Made by a program: the position numbers and the translations under genes
The notes under the pieces: generated by a model
Seen by the model: only the letters and a program-made list of their open reading frames with translations
Told to the model about the DNA's origin: nothing
The model's database searches: none
Part shown: in pieces, positions 32,638-37,581 of the stretch
How the letters are laid out: every line of letters starts with the position of its first letter
Position numbering within the stretch: position 1 is the first letter of the stretch
Assembly (NCBI GenBank): GCA_900552655.1
Contig: USAE01000012.1
Location: 1 to 37,581, forward strand
Reading direction: 5' to 3'
Length of the DNA stretch: 37,581 bases
DNA from: an uncultured Clostridium sp.
GTDB taxonomy: Bacteria; Bacillota; Clostridia; TANB77; CAG-508

Positions 32638-33737
32638 TATAAAATTAAGTAATATTGAAGCCATTGGATTAGTTTTAATAATAATAATAAATCATATTAT
32701 ACTTAATTTTTCCAAAAGTATTATTTCTACTACTTCTTCTGCTTCTGCCCTTAACATTTTATTTATTGGTATCATTTTAATTTTATTTGTGCAACTATTA
32801 TTATTTTTATTTAAGCATTTCTCTGGAAAAGATATTTTAGATATTTCACAATATCTTGGGCGGTAAAACCTTAAAAATCATAACTGGTGTATTGTTTATA
32901 TTATATTTTACGATTTTTACAAGTGTACTTCTTAGAAGTTTTTCTGAAAATCTGAAAATAATTTATTTAGATAAACTTCCCATCATCGTAATAGTACTAA
33001 TTTTTATATTTGCAATTACTTTTTCTAACAAACTTGGTTTTAAAACTATTTCTAGAGTAAATTTGTTAATCCTTCCTGTAATCATGTTTTGCATATTATT
33101 TGTTATTATTGCAAATTTTAAGAACTATGATTTTAATGGTCTATTCCCTATTTTAGGTAAAGGTTTTAAAACAACATTTTTTACTGGTTTAAGTAATATA
33201 TTTGCATTTTCTAGTATATCTATATTGTACTTTCTACCACCTTTTTTAGAAGATAATAAAGCCTTTAAGCGTGTTGCAAGAATTTCTACAATATTTTCGG
33301 TTATATTATTCTTTTTGGGTATAGTTTCATTTTTAGCTCTCTTCCCATTTATTAGAAACAGTGAAGAAATAATGGCTTTATATTTAGCTACAAGATATAT
33401 AGAATTTGGAAGATTTTTCCAAAGGCTTGATGCAATATTTTTATTAATCTGGACAATAGGAGTTATAAGTTATTTATGTATAGCATTTTCTTTATCTATT
33501 AATATATTTAAAAAAATTACTAATATTGTAGATAGTAATGGTATATTATATTGTTTTTCTGGCATACTTTATATTCTTAGTTTAATTCCTACTAACTTAG
33601 CACAACTAAATTATATTGAAATAAATATTTTTAAATATGTTATTTTTATCTTACTATTTGCTTATAGTCCTTTGGTATTAATTTTTGCAAATATAAAAAA
33701 AAGATTGAGAGGTGGAAGAAATGAAAAAATTCCGTAA
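32630..33737 (+). pseudogene. gerAB: gerAB (B subunit) with a one-base frameshift
   Basis: Transporter-like germinant-receptor B subunit of the APC superfamily. The ATG at 32630 follows TGGAGG. The reading frame stops at TAA 32864 after DISQYLGR. The next frame continues from 32856 with GGKTLKIITGVLF to 33737. Family members have LGG-K at this place, so the join is CTT-GGC-GGT-AAA, and a single extra G in the GGG run 32858-32860 explains the break. Removing it gives 368 residues, the normal length, with about ten helices and no other damage. It is either an assembly or sequencing error, or a recent mutation that inactivates the receptor. The remaining frame shows no decay. Confidence 0.85.
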
Positions 33738-34959
33738 TTTTTTACTTCGTTTTCTTATATTTTGTATTATTTCTATCTTAATATTCTCTCTTTCTGGTTG
33801 CTATAGTGTTCAGAGTATAGACGACTTAGCTTATGTTGTTGCACTAGGTATTGACTTAGGAAAAAATAATAATTTAGAACTTACTGTGCAACTTACATTT
33901 CCTAATAGCGCAGATAGTAGTTCTTCTTCTGGTGAAGCAGCACCAACGATTATAAATAGTGTAGAATGTTCTTCTATTAATAGTGGCATTAGTTTGCTTA
34001 ACAGTTATGTTAGTAAAGAAATTAATTTATCACATTGTAAAGTTTTAATATTTTCGGAAGCAATTGCAAGTAGAGGTATAGGTTCGGAAATATACACACT
34101 TTCTAATCAAGTTGAAATACGACCAGATTGTAATGTAATTATTTCTAAATCTTCTGCTAAACAATATATTACCAATTCCAAACCAGAATTAGAAAATTTA
34201 GTAGTAAAGTATTATGAATTAACCCCATATTCTAACGAATATACTGGTCATATAACAAATGCAACTATGTCTAATTTTTTTAATGCTTTAAGTGCAAACT
34301 ATGGTGATCCAGTTGCCATTTTAGGTAATGGGAATAAACTTTCCATTACTCCATCTAATGTTACAGTAAATCCAGAACAAGAATTTAATATAGTTGCTGG
34401 TGAAAATCCTTTAGTAGAATATGAAAGAAAAAGTGAAAATTTAGGTCTTGCTGTTTTTAAACAAGCTAAATTAGTAGGTGAACTAACTGCTTTTGAAAAT
34501 TTATTGCACTTAATATTAACAAATCAATTTGAATCTAGTGTTATCTCTATAGATAACCCATATAAAGAAAACTCAGCAATAGATATTGCATTATACTTTC
34601 ATAAAAATACAAAAATAAATGCAAAGCTTGTAAATGGCTCTCCCTATGTTAAATCTACAATATATTTAAATGCCAGACTACTTTCTGTAGATAAAATATC
34701 TGAAAGTCTTACACCAGAAAAAATTGAAGAATTAGAACTATTAATAAATTCCTATTTAGAAAATGCTTTTTTAGATTATCAATATAAAACTGCTAAAGTG
34801 TTTGAAGCAGACATAGATAATGTTGGAAAAAATTTAATAAAGAATTTTAAAAACGATAACGAATGGAATAACTATAACTGGCCTAGTAATTATAAAAATA
34901 CTTTCTTTGATGTTGATGTAAAAACAAACATAAAATCAAGTTTTTTATTATCAAGTTAG
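33721..34959 (+). CDS. gerAC: Spore germination lipoprotein GerAC-type (C subunit)
   Basis: Lipoprotein C subunit of the germinant receptor. It has 412 residues. A signal peptide (about 1-26) ends in the lipobox SLSGC with C27 as the lipidated cysteine. DDLAYVVALGIDLGK follows, then a domain with LLNSYVSKEINLSHCKVLIFSE, the usual start of GerAC domain 1. The frame opens at GTG 33712, but AGGTGG precedes ATG 33721, which I choose. It overlaps gerAB by 17 nt. The C-terminus ends in a helix-rich domain 3 (LENAFLDYQYKTAKVFEADI). Confidence 0.95.
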   Translation: MKKFRNFLLRFLIFCIISILIFSLSGCYSVQSIDDLAYVVALGIDLGKNNNLELTVQLTFPNSADSSSSSGEAAPTIINSVECSSINSGISLLNSYVSKEINLSHCKVLIFSEAIASRGIGSEIYTLSNQVEIRPDCNVIISKSSAKQYITNSKPELENLVVKYYELTPYSNEYTGHITNATMSNFFNALSANYGDPVAILGNGNKLSITPSNVTVNPEQEFNIVAGENPLVEYERKSENLGLAVFKQAKLVGELTAFENLLHLILTNQFESSVISIDNPYKENSAIDIALYFHKNTKINAKLVNGSPYVKSTIYLNARLLSVDKISESLTPEKIEELELLINSYLENAFLDYQYKTAKVFEADIDNVGKNLIKNFKNDNEWNNYNWPSNYKNTFFDVDVKTNIKSSFLLSS

Positions 34960-34969
34960 GAGAATAAAT

Positions 34970-35134
34970 ATGTTTTTTTTGATTTTAATTATTTCAGTAA
35001 TTATTTTTTGCAAAACCGTTAATTATGCTTTATACGAAATTAAAGCAAATTCTAATAAGCCTGCTGGCATAATAATTATAATAATGTCATTTATTGTTTT
35101 AATATTTGCACCATTTATTAGTTTACTTAGGTAA
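34970..35134 (+). CDS. 54-residue two-helix membrane protein, germinant-receptor D-like
   Basis: ATG 34970 lies 10 nt after the gerAC stop, behind AGGAG at a 7-nt spacing. Helix 1 covers about 2-14 (FFLILIISVIIF), a short polar loop with KTVNYALYEIKANSNKP follows, and helix 2 covers about 33-53. Some Bacillus germinant receptors have a small D subunit (about 55-80 residues, two helices) encoded next to the ABC genes. Position, size and topology fit. There are no sequence motifs to confirm this, so the name is inferred. The REP-like hairpin follows within 8 nt. Confidence 0.7.
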   Translation: MFFLILIISVIIFCKTVNYALYEIKANSNKPAGIIIIIMSFIVLIFAPFISLLR

Positions 35135-35141
35135 ATTGTTT

Positions 35142-35179
35142 AAACCGGGATTTGGGGACGTTCCTTAAAATCCCGGTTT
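35142..35179. repeat. REP-like palindromic element, copy B
   Basis: A perfect 12-bp stem AAACCGGGATTT/AAATCCCGGTTT with the tip GGGGACGTTCCTTA, which can pair again (GGGGA/TTCC). A short T run follows on the plus strand, so it may also terminate the gerA operon. Shares sequence with the element at 23161. No transposase is in the window. Confidence 0.7.
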
Positions 35180-35261
35180 TATAGTAATTCAAATGTAATG
35201 TAATTTGAATAGTTGCTACTTGTTCTGGCTAAAATACTAGTTTTATAGTAGTTCAAATTAA
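35176..35261. repeat. Imperfect direct repeat and inverted repeat before the rnr end
   Basis: GTTTTATAGTAATTCAAAT (35176) recurs 65 bp later as GTTTTATAGTAGTTCAAAT, overlapping the rnr stop region. Between them ATTCAAAT and ATTTGAAT form an 8-bp inverted repeat. Apart from this and copy B, nothing else is seen in the 35135-35257 gap. Confidence 0.55.
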
Positions 35262-37198
35262 ATGATTCTTTTAAAAGATATTCTTTTTTCTTGTTTATTT
35301 GCATCTATTACTTCTATATTTATTTTATCACCTATCTTAAAAGTTTCTTTTGACCTTTCTCCTATCAAAATTTTATGGTCTGGATCATATTCATAATATT
35401 CATCACCTAAATTTTCGAACCTAATAAGTCCTTCTACAGTGTTTTCTAACTCTACAAATACTCCAAATTGTGTAACTCCCGAAATTATACCTTCATATTC
35501 TTCTCCTATTTTATTACTCATATATTCTGCTTTTTTAATATCTATACTATCTCTTTCCACTTGTGTTGCAATTTTTTCTCTTTCTGATGATTTTTTCGCA
35601 TCATCTTCTGCTATTTTACTATACAATTCTACTTTCTTTTCTGATAAAGTATAATTATTTCTTAAATATTTAGATATAATTCTGTGTATAAATAAATCTG
35701 GATATCTTCTAATTGGAGATGTAAAATGGCAATAATATTTGCTTGCAATTCCAAAATGTCCTTTATTTTCAGAATCGTATACAGCTACCTTTAATGTTCT
35801 TAAAATCATGTTAGAAACGATCTTTTCTTCTGGTTTTCCTTCTACTTCTTTTAATATTTTAGCAAATTCTGCTGGATATATTTTACCTTCTTTTACATGA
35901 ATTTTATATCCAAAATTAAATAATAATTTATTTAATTCTGTAACTTTTTCTATATCTGGATCTTCGTGTACACGATATATAAATGGAGCTTTAAGCCAAT
36001 AAAACTTTTCTGCAATAGCCTCATTTGCTATTAGCATAAATTGTTCTATTATTTCATTTGCAAATGTTGTTTCATATTTTTTTACATCGATTGCATATCC
36101 ATCTTTATCCAAAATGATTTTACTTTCTGGTATATCTAAATTCAAGTATCCTTTAGTTATTCTTTTTTCTTTTAATACATGAGCTAATTCTTCCATAAGT
36201 TTAAAGTCCGGTATATATTCTTTATACTTTTCTACTATTACATTATCCGAGTTATCTAATATAGATTGAACATCTTTATACGACATTCTTCTTGTAACAT
36301 TAATTATTCCTTTAAATACATCACTAGAAATTAATTTTCCTTTTTGGTCTATTTCCATGGAAATAGACAATGTATACCTATCTTCACCTTCATTTAAACT
36401 ACAAATTCCATTAGAAAGTTCTCTTGGAAGCATTGGAATTACCCTATTTAACATATATATACTTGTTCCTCGTAGTAAAGCTTCTTTGTCTAATAAACTG
36501 TCTTCTTTAACATAATTACTTACATCCGCTATGTGTACATCTAATATATAATTGCCATTTTCTAATTTTCTTACACATACTGCATCATCTAAGTCTTTGG
36601 CATCTTCCCCATCTATTGTGAAAATATTATATTTTCCTCTAAGATCCACTCTATTTTTTGCCTCTTCCAAATTAATTTTGTCACCATATTTTTGCGCTTC
36701 TTTCACTACTTCTTTTGGAAATTTATAAGGTAAGTCGTAATCTTTAATTAAAGACAACATATCTATTCCAGCTTCATTTACATTTCCTATTACTTCTAAA
36801 ATTTTACCTTCTGCTTTCCTTCCTTTTTGTGGATATTTAGTAATTTGTACAAGTACTTTGTGGTTATTTCTTGCTTTTCCAAAATTCTTTTTAGAAATAA
36901 AAATATCCCTACATAATTTTTTATCATCAGGAATTACAAAGCCAAAATTTTTACTTTTTTGAAAAGTTCCTACTAATGTATCTTTTTTATGTTCTATAAC
37001 CTTTAATATAATTCCCTCTTGCCTTGCTCCACAAGATTTCTTTTTTAATTTTACTAATACCCTATCTCCACTAAAAGCATCTTTAGAATCTTCTTTTGCT
37101 ATATATATATCGTCTTCTTCATCTGCTAAAATTACAAATCCAAATCCTCTTTCATGTCTTCTAAAAATTCCTTCTATAAATCTTTTTTCTTCTTCCAT
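35258..37198 (-). CDS. rnr: Ribonuclease R
   Basis: Processive 3'-5' exoribonuclease that degrades structured RNA. It has 646 residues, shorter than the 750-800 of many homologues; the long basic tail after the S1 domain is missing. The cold-shock part (FIEGIFRRHERGFGFVIL) is at 7-24. The RNB active site is FTIDGEDAKDLDDAV, with D196, D202, D204 and D205 as the metal ligands. HFTSPIRRYPDLFIHR lies near residue 480. The S1 domain (YEGIISGVTQFGVFVELENT) starts near 570. AAGGAG precedes ATG 37198. It follows secG by 70 nt, as is common. smpB, which usually follows rnr, is absent here. Confidence 0.97.
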   Translation of the reverse strand: MEEEKRFIEGIFRRHERGFGFVILADEEDDIYIAKEDSKDAFSGDRVLVKLKKKSCGARQEGIILKVIEHKKDTLVGTFQKSKNFGFVIPDDKKLCRDIFISKKNFGKARNNHKVLVQITKYPQKGRKAEGKILEVIGNVNEAGIDMLSLIKDYDLPYKFPKEVVKEAQKYGDKINLEEAKNRVDLRGKYNIFTIDGEDAKDLDDAVCVRKLENGNYILDVHIADVSNYVKEDSLLDKEALLRGTSIYMLNRVIPMLPRELSNGICSLNEGEDRYTLSISMEIDQKGKLISSDVFKGIINVTRRMSYKDVQSILDNSDNVIVEKYKEYIPDFKLMEELAHVLKEKRITKGYLNLDIPESKIILDKDGYAIDVKKYETTFANEIIEQFMLIANEAIAEKFYWLKAPFIYRVHEDPDIEKVTELNKLLFNFGYKIHVKEGKIYPAEFAKILKEVEGKPEEKIVSNMILRTLKVAVYDSENKGHFGIASKYYCHFTSPIRRYPDLFIHRIISKYLRNNYTLSEKKVELYSKIAEDDAKKSSEREKIATQVERDSIDIKKAEYMSNKIGEEYEGIISGVTQFGVFVELENTVEGLIRFENLGDEYYEYDPDHKILIGERSKETFKIGDKINIEVIDANKQEKRISFKRII

Positions 37199-37224
37199 TT
37201 CTATCTCCTTATTTAATTTTTAAT

Positions 37225-37254
37225 AAAAGAAAAAAGCAGTATTAAGCTGCTTTT
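37225..37254 (-). terminator. Terminator of secG
   Basis: AAAGCAG/CTGCTTT with a 7-nt loop and a T6-C-T4 tract on the minus strand, directly before the rnr leader. It may be leaky, since rnr has no obvious promoter of its own. Confidence 0.75.
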
Positions 37255-37268
37255 CTTAGTATATCCGA

Positions 37269-37523
37269 TTATTTTATTAACATAAATACAATTCCTAAAA
37301 TAACTGTTAAAATTGCAAAAATAATTCCTAATATAATTGTCCATCTTTTTTGCTTTCCTGCTTTTGTTCTTCCTTTATTTTTATCATAAAAATTATTTGT
37401 TGCTGAATCTGTAATTGCTCCAGAAGCTCCATTATCTTCTTTTTCTTGAACTAATGTTAATATAATAATTGCTGCAGCAACTATTATGTATATTGCTATT
37501 AATACATATTTTAATATTTCCAT
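37269..37523 (-). CDS. secG: Preprotein translocase subunit SecG
   Basis: Small subunit of the SecYEG channel. It has 84 residues and two helices (about 5-24 and 60-82). Between them VQEKEDNGASGAITDSATNNF is typical of SecG, here with the G-x-SGA motif. ATG 37523 follows GGGAGG at 9 nt. The first 58 nt from the right edge hold a possible -10 (TAAAAT, 37562-37557), but the -35 box would lie at or beyond the window end. Confidence 0.93.
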   Translation of the reverse strand: MEILKYVLIAIYIIVAAAIIILTLVQEKEDNGASGAITDSATNNFYDKNKGRTKAGKQKRWTIILGIIFAILTVILGIVFMLIK

Positions 37524-37581
37524 TTTGTAATTCCTCCCAAGTTTAAAACTTTTTTAATTTTAACATATATATTTTATAAAA

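Noticed and set aside
32846..32866. Programmed frameshifting in gerAB
   Set aside because: The site CTT-GGG-CGG-TAA is no known slippery sequence and gerAB is not known to use recoding; an indel is simpler.
32856..33737. Second part of gerAB as an independent gene from TTG
   Set aside because: The TTG has no ribosome binding site, and the two parts join exactly at a conserved family position.
1..37581. CRISPR array, insertion sequence, rRNA operon or replication origin
   Set aside because: I read both strands for regular repeats, transposase motifs and DnaA boxes and saw none.

Overview
The window is AT-rich DNA from a Gram-positive, endospore-forming bacterium of the Bacillota, most likely the class Clostridia. 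The reasons are a complete spoIVA, a gerA-type germinant receptor operon, the low-GC Gram-positive order ylxM-ffh-rpsP-khpA-rimM-trmD-rplS, strong AGGAGG ribosome binding sites, and TTGACA/TATAAT promoters with 17-bp spacers. The standard bacterial code fits, and TGA is used as a stop. I see no prophage, transposase, CRISPR array or rRNA. This is mostly core chromosome with a few orphan genes.

Layout. 1-2.9 kb (minus): obg (cut by the left edge), trpS, rpmA and rplU, with an L21-type leader. 3.1-4.5 kb (plus): a basic orphan protein and an RluA-type pseudouridine synthase that looks leaderless. 4.5-9.9 kb (minus): ftsH, a DUF1189-like membrane protein, alr, a FemAB-type transferase and an unlisted 49-residue Cys-rich membrane peptide. 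10.1-12.5 kb (plus): a long U32 'peptidase' starting at TTG. 12.5-19 kb (minus): an RNHCP protein, a TGS/ThrRS-like uridine kinase, a PflX-like radical SAM protein behind a LexA-like box, tRNA-Tyr and tRNA(CAU), an unknown 310-residue protein, tetR overlapped by a small upstream ORF, and mtaB. 19-23 kb (minus): the seven-gene SRP/ribosome operon ylxM to rplS, whose promoter contains a symmetrical operator-like repeat. 23.2-26.7 kb: a DUF4363 and YetF pair (minus), a small duplicated membrane protein (plus), and a LbH transferase plus UAP1-type pyrophosphorylase pair (minus). 26.9-28.4 kb: spoIVA (plus). 28.5-30.8 kb (minus): an unknown protein and a secreted or anchored transglutaminase-like protein. 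31-35.1 kb (plus): gerAA, gerAB (with a one-base frameshift), gerAC and an unlisted 54-residue two-helix protein, behind a sigma-G-like promoter. 35.3-37.5 kb (minus): rnr and secG.

How the genes work together. Translation and export dominate: L21, L27, L19, S16, RimM, TrmD, KhpA, MtaB, RluA, TrpRS, two tRNAs, Obg, Ffh, YlxM, SecG, FtsH and RNase R. Wall precursor supply is a second theme: alanine racemase, a FemAB ligase and a two-protein UDP-GlcNAc module. Sporulation and germination form the third: SpoIVA, GerA and possibly the small peptides.

The items most worth a second look are: L27 without the Firmicutes N-terminal extension, together with loss of the Prp protease gene; the three-half-site repeat in the ylxM-ffh promoter; the small ORF coupled to tetR; the 54-residue D-subunit-like gene after gerAC and the frameshift in gerAB; the apparent leaderless mRNA of the RluA gene; the LexA-like box before the radical SAM gene; and two REP-like hairpins 12 kb apart. 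None of these proves a wholly new system. All calls are by eye, without database searches.
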